Shown here one piece after another: positions 1-8,511 of a stretch of DNA of 64,000 bases. The stretch's first letter is position 1. Each line of letters starts with the position of its first letter. Source of the stretch: Robiginitomaculum sp. (GTDB lineage Bacteria > Pseudomonadota > Alphaproteobacteria > Caulobacterales > Maricaulaceae); NCBI GenBank assembly GCA_021776635.1, contig JAJFFN010000021.1, positions 186,001-250,000 of the forward strand, written 5' to 3'. The notes under the pieces are model-generated. The model had not been told where the DNA came from. It worked only from the letters and a program-made list of their open reading frames with translations, and did no database searches. Both the position numbers and the translations under genes were made by a program.

Positions 1-765
1 GACTTCAACGGCATTGCCGGCCGCGCTGGCCAAGGGTTCGTTCATGTCTGTAATAATACCAGACGTTTTAACGCCTGCTCCGTTGGCAACTGTTATCAAT
101 GCGTTTGCCAAAGCCTTGGCGCTGTTTAAATTACTCATTATCGCGCCAGAACCACATTTGATATCGAGCACCAACCCGTCCAAACCTTCGGCTAGTTTCT
201 TGGATAAAATTGACGCAGTGATAAGCGGCAAGCTCCCAACGCTGGCAGTTGCCGAACGGATTGCATATATGGTTTTATCTGCCGGTGCGAGGGTGCCCGT
301 TTGCCCAATAATAGCACAGCCAATATCTTTAACCGTCTTGCGAAATAAAGCATTGTCCGCATTTACATTATACCCGGGTACGGCATTAAATTTATCTAGT
401 GTACCGCCCGTATGCCCAAGACCTTGCCCCGAAATCATAGGGACATAACCGCCGCATGCAGCGATGACGGGCGCGAGCAAAAGTGACACATTGTCCCCAA
501 CGCCGCCCGTAGAATGTTTGTCTAAAACAGGTCCTTGTAAATCCCACTGCATGACATCACCGCTATCCCTAACCGCTTTGGTCAAGGTAACAATATCGGC
601 TTGCGCCAAACCCTTTAGATAAACCGCCATGACAAAGGCACCAATTTGTGCAGGGCTCGTATCACCCGTGGTAATGCCTTTGATGAAAGTTTGCATGTCT
701 TGTGTCGATGCTTTCACACCATCACGAATTTGGCCAATAAACTCTTGTGGAAGAAAGGTGCTCAT
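1..765 (-). CDS. deoA: Thymidine phosphorylase (3' end outside window)
   Basis: Phosphorolysis of thymidine/deoxyuridine to base plus deoxyribose-1-phosphate. 255 codons are visible from ATG at 765; the frame is open to base 1, so the C-terminal part is missing. Seen: the phosphate-binding stretch KHSTGGVGD near residue 83, GHTGGTLDK near 117, APADK and YAIR followed by LITASILSKK, which hold the Arg/Ser/Lys base-binding set of the family. The family SGRGLGHTGG motif reads SGQGLGHTGG here (Arg to Gln at residue 114). It is the last visible gene of the deo-type operon, 15 nt after the aldehyde dehydrogenase. Glycosyltransferase family 3 membership is clear; deoA is favoured over trpD by these motifs and by context. 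Confidence 0.95.
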   Translation of the reverse strand, partial: MSTFLPQEFIGQIRDGVKASTQDMQTFIKGITTGDTSPAQIGAFVMAVYLKGLAQADIVTLTKAVRDSGDVMQWDLQGPVLDKHSTGGVGDNVSLLLAPVIAACGGYVPMISGQGLGHTGGTLDKFNAVPGYNVNADNALFRKTVKDIGCAIIGQTGTLAPADKTIYAIRSATASVGSLPLITASILSKKLAEGLDGLVLDIKCGSGAIMSNLNSAKALANALITVANGAGVKTSGIITDMNEPLASAAGNAVEV

Positions 766-780
766 ACGCTTCTTTTTCGT

Positions 781-3141
781 TTAGGCACCATAGGGCACCC
801 AAATGTTTTTAACCTGAGACGCTTTCTCCATGAAGCGGCGGCCATATGCAGACGACCATTTTATCTCTTTTTCCTTATGGGACCAAACTTGCTTTAGATT
901 GCCTATAGAAGCGGATTCGACGCTTGTAACCCCGCCCGCTTTGCCAAAATACCAAAGGGCATTCACCTCGTCGTGCTCGGCCAAAGTTGGGGTTAAAACA
1001 TCATGTTCACCTGTGATGATATTCACAACACCTGCGGGCACATCTGATGTTTCCAAGACCTGATAAAAATCAGTGGCGGCGAGCGGATGGATATCGGACG
1101 GAATGATCACGGCGCGATTGCCTGTCGCAATCACCGGCGCTAACAATGATACAAATCCGAGTAGAGGTGCGTTTTGAGGCGCGACAATACCGACAATGCC
1201 AAGCGGCTCATTCATAGCGATGGCAATATCCCGAACCGGAGGGGCGTGGACTGCACCGTCAAATTTATCGGCAAAACCTGCGTAGAAAAACAGACGTTCA
1301 ATAGACTGGGCAACTTCTTTCTTGGCGGAAGGCAAAGAACACCCCGTCATAGATTTAATCCGCTGCGCAAATTCATGTTTTCGCGCATCCAGGTTCTCGC
1401 CGATATAATATATAATTTGTGCGCGTAAATGCGCCGTTGATGATGACCATTTTGTAGCTTTGGTGGCTGCTTCGACGGCGTTCCTGATATCCTTGCGATT
1501 GCCGCGCCCAACCTCGTCCAGCCATTGTCCAGTGGATGAAATAACGGGCATGACCGAATTGCCATCAGGCCGCGCTTGTTTGCCGCCAACATAGTTTTTG
1601 GCTGTTTTATCTATGCCTGTTGCAGGTGCGCTGGATTTAAGAACCGCTTGTTTGACGGCGGTCAGTGGGCCTTCGTCTGTACCTTTTGGTTTGAGATAGG
1701 CCAACATGCCTTCGCGGCCACCTTCACGTCCATACCCACTTTCGCGCATACCGCCAAAGCCTACAGCTGCATCCAGTTGATTGGTCGAGTTGACCCAAAT
1801 AACGCCAGCTTTAATCCGCGCGGCCATATCCAGTGCAGTGTTAATGTTTTCAGACCAGATGCTTGCCGCCAATCCGTAACGCGTGTTGTTGGCAAGCTTT
1901 ACGGCTTCGTCAGGGGTACGGAACGTCATAGCCACCATGACAGGGCCAAAAATTTCCTCGCGAGCCAATGTACATGCTGTGTCTACACCCATGATTAATG
2001 TCGGGCGCATGAAACAACCTTTGTTCGGGACAGTTATATTTGCCTGGTAAACTTCACCGCCTTCTTTTAGGCCCGCCGCAACCATTTTTTGAATACGGGT
2101 TAATTGGATTTTGTCGACGAGGGAACCCATGTCGATAGTTTTATCAAGAGGATTGCCAACACGAAGTTTATCCATACGGCGCTTGAGCTTTTTATAAAAT
2201 TTATCGGCGATAGCCTCGCTCACCAGCAAACGCGAACCTGCGCAACATACTTCGCCTTGGTTAAACCAAATAGCGTTCACCACGCCTTCTACGGCACTGT
2301 CGAGGTCAGCATCGGCGAACACAATAAACGGTGATTTTCCGCCCAATTCCAAAGTAATTTCTTTGCCGCTTCCTGCGGTGGCCTGCCTGATAAATTTACC
2401 TACTTCGGTCGAACCCGTAAAAGCAATCTTGCTTATATCTTTGTGTGCGACGATAGCTTGTCCCGTTTCGCCGTCTCCGGTGATGATATTAACCACACCG
2501 TGCGGCACGCCTGCTTTCATGCAAAGCTCTGCAAAATAAAGTGCACTTAACGGTGTTTGTTCAGCAGGCTTCATAACAACCGTATTTCCGGCGGCCAAGG
2601 CCGGTGCTATTTTCCATGCCATCATGAGAAGCGGAAAATTCCACGGAATAATCTGTCCAACAACACCGATTGGCTCATAATTTGGCAACTCACTGTCTCG
2701 TAAACTTGCCCAGCCTGCGTGGTGATAAAAATGCCGTGCCACCAAAGGAATATCTATATCGCGGGTTTCTCTGATGGGTTTGCCGTTATCCATACTTTCA
2801 AGCACAGCCAAAACACGCGCATGTTTTTGTATGAGACGCGCCAAAGCATACAGATATTTCGCCCGTGCATGACCGGATAAAGCCTGCCAGCTTGCACGGG
2901 CTGCATTGGCTGATTTGACGGCTTTGGCAACATCAGATTTACTGGCTTGACTGACCATAGCCAACTTGGCGCCGCTCGATGGGTTGTTTACAGCAAAGGA
3001 TGCTCCGCTTGATTGTGTCCATTTACCACCGATAAACAGATCAAATTTATTCTTGTGGCTGGCAAGCCAAGCTTTGGCTTCGAGGTCACTTTCAGGGGCG
3101 GAGCCATACTCCATAGTTTTATATATTTCTTTTACAGACAT
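781..3141 (-). CDS. ALDH16-type two-domain aldehyde dehydrogenase
   Basis: 786 residues, far longer than the usual ~500-residue ALDH. The N-terminal half (about 30-500) is a complete ALDH domain: PWNFP near 166, ELGG with catalytic Glu about 265, and GEVCCAG with catalytic Cys about 299. The C-terminal half (about 520-786) is a second ALDH-like domain that still has an APQNAP segment and a PAGVVNIITG segment but lacks the Glu and Cys. This matches the ALDH16 architecture, in which the second domain is non-catalytic. It lies 9 nt after deoC and 15 nt before deoA. Deoxyribose-phosphate aldolase releases acetaldehyde, so oxidation of acetaldehyde to acetate is a reasonable inferred role. Confidence 0.9.
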   Translation of the reverse strand: MSVKEIYKTMEYGSAPESDLEAKAWLASHKNKFDLFIGGKWTQSSGASFAVNNPSSGAKLAMVSQASKSDVAKAVKSANAARASWQALSGHARAKYLYALARLIQKHARVLAVLESMDNGKPIRETRDIDIPLVARHFYHHAGWASLRDSELPNYEPIGVVGQIIPWNFPLLMMAWKIAPALAAGNTVVMKPAEQTPLSALYFAELCMKAGVPHGVVNIITGDGETGQAIVAHKDISKIAFTGSTEVGKFIRQATAGSGKEITLELGGKSPFIVFADADLDSAVEGVVNAIWFNQGEVCCAGSRLLVSEAIADKFYKKLKRRMDKLRVGNPLDKTIDMGSLVDKIQLTRIQKMVAAGLKEGGEVYQANITVPNKGCFMRPTLIMGVDTACTLAREEIFGPVMVAMTFRTPDEAVKLANNTRYGLAASIWSENINTALDMAARIKAGVIWVNSTNQLDAAVGFGGMRESGYGREGGREGMLAYLKPKGTDEGPLTAVKQAVLKSSAPATGIDKTAKNYVGGKQARPDGNSVMPVISSTGQWLDEVGRGNRKDIRNAVEAATKATKWSSSTAHLRAQIIYYIGENLDARKHEFAQRIKSMTGCSLPSAKKEVAQSIERLFFYAGFADKFDGAVHAPPVRDIAIAMNEPLGIVGIVAPQNAPLLGFVSLLAPVIATGNRAVIIPSDIHPLAATDFYQVLETSDVPAGVVNIITGEHDVLTPTLAEHDEVNALWYFGKAGGVTSVESASIGNLKQVWSHKEKEIKWSSAYGRRFMEKASQVKNIWVPYGA

Positions 3142-3150
3142 TCTCTTATC

Positions 3151-4119
3151 CTAAACTAAAGACTGGTGATGGCGCGCGGCGTAGCGTCCTGTGGCACGAT
3201 GTTCGAGTTGACGTTCTATATCGCCAAGTAGGCTAGACGCCCCGAAGCGAAACAAATCTGGCGTTAGCCATTCATCGCCAAGCTCTTCTTTTATCATGGA
3301 CATATAAACAAGTGCAGTTTTCGCATCGGAAATGCCGCCCGCAGGCTTGTAGCCTATCTTGTATCCGGTCATTTCAAAATATTCACGGATCATCCGCACC
3401 ATAACCAAAGATACGGGCAGGGTCGCATTGACGCTCTCTTTACCGGTTGAGGTTTTAATAAAATCTGCACCCGCCATCATTGAAACCATAGAGGCCTTAG
3501 CAACAGTGCTTAGTGTGCCAAGTTCACCTGTGGCCAATATAACTTTGATATGGGCATCACCACAAACTTCGCGGCACCGTTTGACCATGTTGTAAAGTGC
3601 CCGCCAATCTTCGCGCAAGGCCATATGACGTTCGATAACAATATCGATTTCCTTGGCACCCGCTTTGACGGATGCACGAATTTCAGAAAGCCGTGTCCCG
3701 AGCGGCGTATGACCCGCAGGAAACCCAGTAGAGACTGCGGCGACAGGAATACCAGTGCCTTCAAGAGCCTGCACGGCTGTTCCCACAAAATTATTATAGA
3801 CGCAAACGGCACCAGGTTTCACGCCGATATCCGATGCACCGAGCATTTCCAACACATCAGCGCGAACTGGGTGACGTGCTTTGGTGCATAGTCGCCGGAC
3901 ACGTCCGTCCGTATCATCACCTGCTAATGTTGTTAGGTCGATAAAGGTAATGGCTTTTAGCAGCCATGCGGTTTGGTTGTCTTTTTTAACCGACCGGCGT
4001 GTACCAAGAGTGCTCGCGCGGCGTTCTAATGCGCTACGGTTAATTTGGACGGCGCCCACATGTTTCAGATCAAGGGGAATTCCCAAGTTTCTGGGACCGG
4101 GATTTCGAATACTGCTCAT
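3151..4119 (-). CDS. deoC: Deoxyribose-phosphate aldolase
   Basis: Cleaves 2-deoxyribose-5-phosphate into glyceraldehyde-3-phosphate and acetaldehyde; cytosolic class I aldolase. 322 residues, the longer human-like DERA type with about 80 extra N-terminal residues compared with E. coli. Seen: FIKTSTGK with the Schiff-base Lys at about 222, YKPAGG with the proton-relay Lys at about 258, and the acidic EIDIVI segment near 157. The ATG overlaps the upstream phosphorylase stop (ATGA, 4 bp), which fixes the start and indicates translational coupling. It belongs to the cdd-PNP-deoC-ALDH-deoA operon. No phosphopentomutase gene is in view; it may lie beyond deoA. Confidence 0.96.
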   Translation of the reverse strand: MSSIRNPGPRNLGIPLDLKHVGAVQINRSALERRASTLGTRRSVKKDNQTAWLLKAITFIDLTTLAGDDTDGRVRRLCTKARHPVRADVLEMLGASDIGVKPGAVCVYNNFVGTAVQALEGTGIPVAAVSTGFPAGHTPLGTRLSEIRASVKAGAKEIDIVIERHMALREDWRALYNMVKRCREVCGDAHIKVILATGELGTLSTVAKASMVSMMAGADFIKTSTGKESVNATLPVSLVMVRMIREYFEMTGYKIGYKPAGGISDAKTALVYMSMIKEELGDEWLTPDLFRFGASSLLGDIERQLEHRATGRYAARHHQSLV

Positions 4120-4928
4120 AATTGTTTATACTGCTTTAAAAAGGCCTTGATGAGGGCTTGGAATTGATCCGCGGATTTTGCGGCCCATTCCTTCGTCTGT
4201 TTGTGGGTGATGGCGGTAGCAGACATGCCTGCGGCCATATTTGTGATATTGGAAAAGCCGATAACTTTCATGTTGAGGAAACGTGCCAGAATAACTTCGG
4301 GGACTGTTGACATGCCAACGGCGTCCGCACCCATTACTTTCATCATGTTTATCTCTGCGGGTGTTTCAAATTGTGGTCCCGAAGCCCAAGCATAAATCCC
4401 ATCCTTAAGCGGTACGCCAATATCCTCAGCGCCGCGCTTTGCCATAGCAATCAATTTTGGGTCATAGGCATCAACCATATCGACAAAGCGGGCGTCGCCG
4501 GGCTCGCCAATAAGCGGACTGGTTCCGGAAAGGTTTAAATGATCGGTTATCAGCATTTGCCAACCGGGTGGTATGTCTTTTCGCAAAGAGCCACCCGAAT
4601 TGGTCACACATACAGTTTTTGCACCAAGGGCTTTTAAAACTTCTAGCGGCAAGCGCATAGCATCCGCCTTGCCGTGTTCATAATAATGGGACCGCCCACC
4701 AAATACGGCCACATTGACGCCCTCTATAGTTCCGATGACAAGGTTGGGATTATGGCCGGAAACACCAGCGTGGGGGAAGCCTGCCAAATCTTCGTAAGGC
4801 ACAGCAACTGCGTCTTCGATTAAATCGACCAGGCCGGATAGGCCAGAGCCTAAAATCATACCCATATCCACAGGCTTGCTGCCCGTGCGTTTGTTGATCA
4901 ATGTTGCTAAAGTTTCAGCTTTCATCAT
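4116..4928 (-). CDS. punA: Purine nucleoside phosphorylase (trimeric type)
   Basis: Phosphorolysis of purine (deoxy)nucleosides to free base and (deoxy)ribose-1-phosphate. 270 residues, normal for the trimeric PNP/MTAP family. Seen: GSGLSG (about 27-32) and GGRSHYYE (77-84) of the phosphate site, ASGPQFETPAE with the conserved Glu about 188, and GFSNITNMAAG with Asn about 230, the residue that selects 6-oxopurines (guanosine/inosine). The start is one of two adjacent ATGs; the first overlaps the cdd stop as ATGA. A second, more diverged relative sits at 56256-57002. Confidence 0.93.
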   Translation of the reverse strand: MMKAETLATLINKRTGSKPVDMGMILGSGLSGLVDLIEDAVAVPYEDLAGFPHAGVSGHNPNLVIGTIEGVNVAVFGGRSHYYEHGKADAMRLPLEVLKALGAKTVCVTNSGGSLRKDIPPGWQMLITDHLNLSGTSPLIGEPGDARFVDMVDAYDPKLIAMAKRGAEDIGVPLKDGIYAWASGPQFETPAEINMMKVMGADAVGMSTVPEVILARFLNMKVIGFSNITNMAAGMSATAITHKQTKEWAAKSADQFQALIKAFLKQYKQL

Positions 4929-5377
4929 TTTTCCCCTAAATCCTTTTTCCCCAAATCCTGTTTGCCAAAGGCGACCGGCAGTAATGCCCCTAAGGTATAG
5001 GACTTTAAGTCGCCGCCTTTACCATGTACGAAGATCGGTGTATCTGCACGGGCGAATTCATTTATTTTTTGGCGACATCCACCGCAAGGTGCGACCTGCG
5101 CACTATCTGTTTTGGTGGATTTTTTGACAATGCATATTTGAGCGATCTCTAGGCAGCCACCCGCAACCATAGCTGCAATTGCACTGGCTTCCGCGCATTG
5201 GCCTTCAGGGTAAGCGGCGTTCTCTACGTTACAGCCAGCATATATATTTCCGTCCACACCCAAAATAGCGGCACCAACTTGAAACCTCGAATAAGGGGCA
5301 TAAGCGTTACCCAAAACAGCCTGCGCCGTTTTCAAAAGGTCAGCATGAGGTGTTACATTATTTACTGTATTTGGCAT
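4925..5377 (-). CDS. cdd: Cytidine deaminase
   Basis: Hydrolytic deamination of cytidine/deoxycytidine to uridine/deoxyuridine. 150 residues, the size of the tetrameric class. The zinc site is complete: CAE at 61-63 (Cys ligand and catalytic Glu) and PCGGCRQ at about 97-103 (two Cys ligands). FQVGAA and NVENAAYPEG are the usual substrate-binding segments. It is the first gene of the five-gene minus-strand nucleoside operon and supplies uracil nucleosides to the phosphorylases downstream. Its stop overlaps the next start by 4 bp. The 130-bp gap to recQ on the other strand must hold both promoters. Confidence 0.96.
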   Translation of the reverse strand: MPNTVNNVTPHADLLKTAQAVLGNAYAPYSRFQVGAAILGVDGNIYAGCNVENAAYPEGQCAEASAIAAMVAGGCLEIAQICIVKKSTKTDSAQVAPCGGCRQKINEFARADTPIFVHGKGGDLKSYTLGALLPVAFGKQDLGKKDLGEK

Positions 5378-5507
5378 CGATACTCCAAAACAAAGCCTAC
5401 CCGCAAAATCGCGAAACTCCTTTCTATGATAATGAAAAGGTAAGGTCTAGGGGTTTATAGCTTTACTTTCCTCTTTACTTTATCTTCGGCGCATTCTTTA
5501 AGGTGCC

Positions 5508-7292
5508 ATGCACACCACCCTTAAAAACGTTTTTGGATATGACGAATTCCGCCCTGGGCAAGAGCAGCCAATATGTGATTTGCTTGCGGGGAAAAATGTA
5601 TTTTGTGTCATGCCTACGGGGGCAGGGAAATCTTTGATTTTTCAGATACCTGCCCTTTTGGGCTCTGGTCTAACAATAGTTGTATCGCCTCTCATCGCGT
5701 TGATGAGCGATCAGGTGAGTGCACTTAAATTATTGGGTGCGCCAGCGGAGACATTAAACTCTACTGTGTCACCCGAAGATAATGACAGGATATGGAACAG
5801 TGTACGCAGCGGTGTAACCAAGCTCTTGTATATGTCGCCGGAACGATTGATGGCGGCGGGGACATTAGCGACGCTGCGTTCGCTTAACATCACTCTTGTA
5901 GCCGTGGACGAAGCCCATTGTATTTCCCAATGGGGGCCATCATTTAGGCCAGAATACGAAATGCTGGTCGCGCTTAAAACCCATTTTCCTAGCGCACCTA
6001 TTATTGCCCTAACCGCCAGTGCAGATGAGGTGACACGGGGGGACATTGCCGCTAAACTGTTCGCGGGTGACGTAAATATTTATGTCTCGGGCTTTGATCG
6101 TCCAAATATTTCTCTGGCCGTGACACCCAAACAAAGTTGGAAAAGCCAACTGGTGGCATTTGTAAAAACAAGAAAAGGCGATAGCGGTATCGTCTATTGC
6201 TTATCGCGCAAGAAATGCGAAGACGCGGCGGCTACGCTCAATAGCCTCGGTCACACGGCATTGGTTTATCATGCGGGCATGGATAAATTTGCCCGAGACG
6301 AAAACCAAAAACGTTTTGTGCGCGATCCCGGTATTATTATGTGTGCCACTATAGCGTTTGGGATGGGCATTGATAAACCGGATGTGCGGTTTGTATTTCA
6401 TACGGATTTACCGTCTTCCATGGAAAATTATTATCAGGAATTTGGTCGGGCGGGTCGCGACGGCGATGTCGCGGACTGCGAGATGTTATTCGGCATGGGC
6501 GATATTCGTATGCGCCGCCAATTTATCGCGCAGGATGGTTCGGGCGAAGCGGAAACGCGCCGCGCCCATAAACGTCTCGACCGGCTGATAGCTTATTGTG
6601 AAGCGCCAACATGTCGCCGCCAAGCTTTGTTGGCTTATTTTGGCGAAACATCCAAGCCATGCAACAACTGTGATGTTTGTCTCGATCCGGTTGCGCTAAA
6701 AGAAGGCACCCGCGAAGCACAAATGGTGCTGTCAGCTATTGTGCGAACGGGGCAAAGGTTTGGCCCAGCGTATATTTGTGATATTTTAGTTGGCGCAGAC
6801 ATGCAGCGCATCCGTGATTTTGGTCATGATAAATTACCTACATGGGGCGTTGGCAAGCACCTTAAAAAACCGCAATGGCAATCCATTATACGCCAAATGG
6901 TGGCGGCTGGATTTGTCCATCTGGACGTGGCTGAATACGGTGGTGTATCTATGACGGCGCAGGGCAAAGATTTACTACGCGGTGCGGCGGATTTTTCTTA
7001 TAGACCTATGACAATGAAAGCCGCCAAAGCGCCGCGCGGCACTAAAACCAAACAAGCCGAACAATCCTTATCCGAAGCCGAAATGGATATGCTTACACAA
7101 TTAAAAACCGCTCGAAGCACATTGGCGCAAGAGCAAAATGTACCAGCGTTTATGATTTTTCACGATAAATCTCTGCGTGATATGGCAAGGAGGCGGCCTA
7201 AAAATATTAGCGATATGTCGAGCGTTCACGGCGTCGGTAAAGCCAAGCTAGATAGGTTTGGCGACGTATTTTTACAGGTTTTAAACGGGTAG
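5508..7292 (+). CDS. recQ: ATP-dependent DNA helicase RecQ
   Basis: 3'-5' SF2 helicase of recombination and fork repair. 594 residues. Seen in order: Walker A PTGAGKS near residue 36-42, DEAHCISQWG near 130 (followed by PSFRPEY where E. coli has HDFRPEY), helicase C motifs GMGIDKPDVR and EFGRAGRDG, the zinc-binding Cys set ending CNNCDVC, an RQC winged-helix region, and a C-terminal HRDC domain with SVHGVGKAKLDRFG. ATG at 5508 follows AAGGTG only 2 nt away, an unusually tight ribosome-binding spacing, but no better in-frame start precedes the conserved N-terminus. Single gene, divergent from cdd. Confidence 0.96.
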   Translation: MHTTLKNVFGYDEFRPGQEQPICDLLAGKNVFCVMPTGAGKSLIFQIPALLGSGLTIVVSPLIALMSDQVSALKLLGAPAETLNSTVSPEDNDRIWNSVRSGVTKLLYMSPERLMAAGTLATLRSLNITLVAVDEAHCISQWGPSFRPEYEMLVALKTHFPSAPIIALTASADEVTRGDIAAKLFAGDVNIYVSGFDRPNISLAVTPKQSWKSQLVAFVKTRKGDSGIVYCLSRKKCEDAAATLNSLGHTALVYHAGMDKFARDENQKRFVRDPGIIMCATIAFGMGIDKPDVRFVFHTDLPSSMENYYQEFGRAGRDGDVADCEMLFGMGDIRMRRQFIAQDGSGEAETRRAHKRLDRLIAYCEAPTCRRQALLAYFGETSKPCNNCDVCLDPVALKEGTREAQMVLSAIVRTGQRFGPAYICDILVGADMQRIRDFGHDKLPTWGVGKHLKKPQWQSIIRQMVAAGFVHLDVAEYGGVSMTAQGKDLLRGAADFSYRPMTMKAAKAPRGTKTKQAEQSLSEAEMDMLTQLKTARSTLAQEQNVPAFMIFHDKSLRDMARRRPKNISDMSSVHGVGKAKLDRFGDVFLQVLNG

Positions 7293-7295
7293 TTT

Positions 7296-8141
7296 TTAAG
7301 CTGTTTCCACATCAACTAAGGTCTCAACTTCAGACTCAATTTCAGGGTCTTCACCCGCCGACAGCATAGCGACAAATTTATCTACGTTAATAGTAATATC
7401 GTCTTCACCTACTTGGTCAAATGGGTCTTCTAGGTGATCTTGTATATTATCAAGTCCAACCAGAATAATCGCAAATAAAATTGGCATAACATAGATCAAA
7501 ACACTGTTATAAGATGTGGCTTCATGCGCGAAAAATGGGCCGTAGAGAATTGGTAATATGACAATGAAAAAATCACTGAAAGCGCGTAATGTTCTGGGTG
7601 TGCGATATTGAAAAATATGTTTCATACCCTCATAGGCCACTATGATTTTACCGACATATTGGTTGGCACGTGAGCATTCCCCGGACGGCAAGCCGTCTGC
7701 GCGTAAATGTTTGACGAATTCTGATAACTCGGAAAATGTGACATAAATAGCGACTTCGTGTTTTTCCATGTCGGATAATTTGCCTTTGAACATATCTCGG
7801 CAACCGCGCATTAGCCGGTCTAAAACACTTTCGATATGGGCAATACGGTCCGCATCCTCATGGGTCGGGAGCCAGTCGCGAGCCGCATAATAAAGTGCGC
7901 GGCCATGTGCCTTAAGTGCACCATATTTATCCAGAGCATTCTCTCGCCTTTTATAGGCGTGACCAATAGAAAACACGATAGGAAAAACAATCGCGGTTGA
8001 TATCATTGTTAAGGGGAAGTCGGCGCGTATGTCAAAATGTAGGCATACCCAAGTCGACAACACGGCAAAGCCAGCAATGATTAGGCTTTTGAGGTTGATA
8101 ATGAGTAAAATACTGCTTAGGCGGTTCATTATAACTTTCAT
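7296..8141 (-). CDS. Bestrophin-like (UPF0187-type) membrane protein
   Basis: 281 residues. Predicted membrane segments lie near residues 12-30 and 38-57 and as a pair around 190-235; a soluble helical section with many charged residues lies between. The C-terminal block LVGLDNIQDHLEDPF followed by an acidic stretch resembles the bestrophin LExPFG signature region, and the short region after TM2 is basic. Bestrophins are anion channels; that role here is by family resemblance only. It converges on recQ with a 3-nt gap and stands alone. An internal ATG at codon 5 (MNRL) is an equally possible start. Confidence 0.6.
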   Translation of the reverse strand: MKVIMNRLSSILLIINLKSLIIAGFAVLSTWVCLHFDIRADFPLTMISTAIVFPIVFSIGHAYKRRENALDKYGALKAHGRALYYAARDWLPTHEDADRIAHIESVLDRLMRGCRDMFKGKLSDMEKHEVAIYVTFSELSEFVKHLRADGLPSGECSRANQYVGKIIVAYEGMKHIFQYRTPRTLRAFSDFFIVILPILYGPFFAHEATSYNSVLIYVMPILFAIILVGLDNIQDHLEDPFDQVGEDDITINVDKFVAMLSAGEDPEIESEVETLVDVETA

Positions 8142-8204
8142 AAATTCCGCGTAAAATACAAACCTTGCTAAGCAATTAAAATTTTGACTAAAAACCCTTG
8201 ACCG

Positions 8205-8400
8205 AAAAAAACATGGGGCTTAAACGGGTCATGTTGGATAAGGGAAACCGGTGCGAAACCGGTACTGTCCCCGCAGCTGTAAGCGACAAGAGTTTTGCAG
8301 ACGCCACTGGTATAACTATTAGTTTTTACTTTTAGTTTTTACTGGGAAGGTGCAAATGCTCGATTAAGTCGTAAGTCAGAAAACCTACCAACGACGTCGC
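8205..8400 (+). promoter_or_regulatory. Cobalamin (B12) riboswitch
   Basis: Conserved pieces appear in the right order: GGTGCGAAACCGG stem near 8250, CTGTCCCCGCAGCTGTAAGC (8264-8283), GCCACTG (8303-8309), GGGAAGG, and a closing AGTCAGAAAACCTACC block near 8374-8389. These are the B12-box and core elements of the cobalamin riboswitch. It precedes btuB and so should switch off the uptake operon when adenosylcobalamin is plentiful. The 370-bp gene-free stretch 8142-8511 contains this element, and its 3' part (8395-8460) would form the expression platform. An 11-bp direct repeat (TTAGTTTTTAC) enlarges one variable arm. Confidence 0.93.
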
Positions 8401-8511
8401 CAGCGCCGACTCGCCGGGAATAGCGAAGAGCAGGAACCTCCCCTTTTTCAAGGGCTCCATGACGACATATGTTTAACCATGCCTACGACGTGGGCGTACA
8501 ATGGAGTCGTT

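Noticed and set aside
8479-8511. Longer BtuB N-terminus from ATG 8479
   Set aside because: Would put 11 residues before a clear signal peptide; the ribosome site favours ATG 8512.
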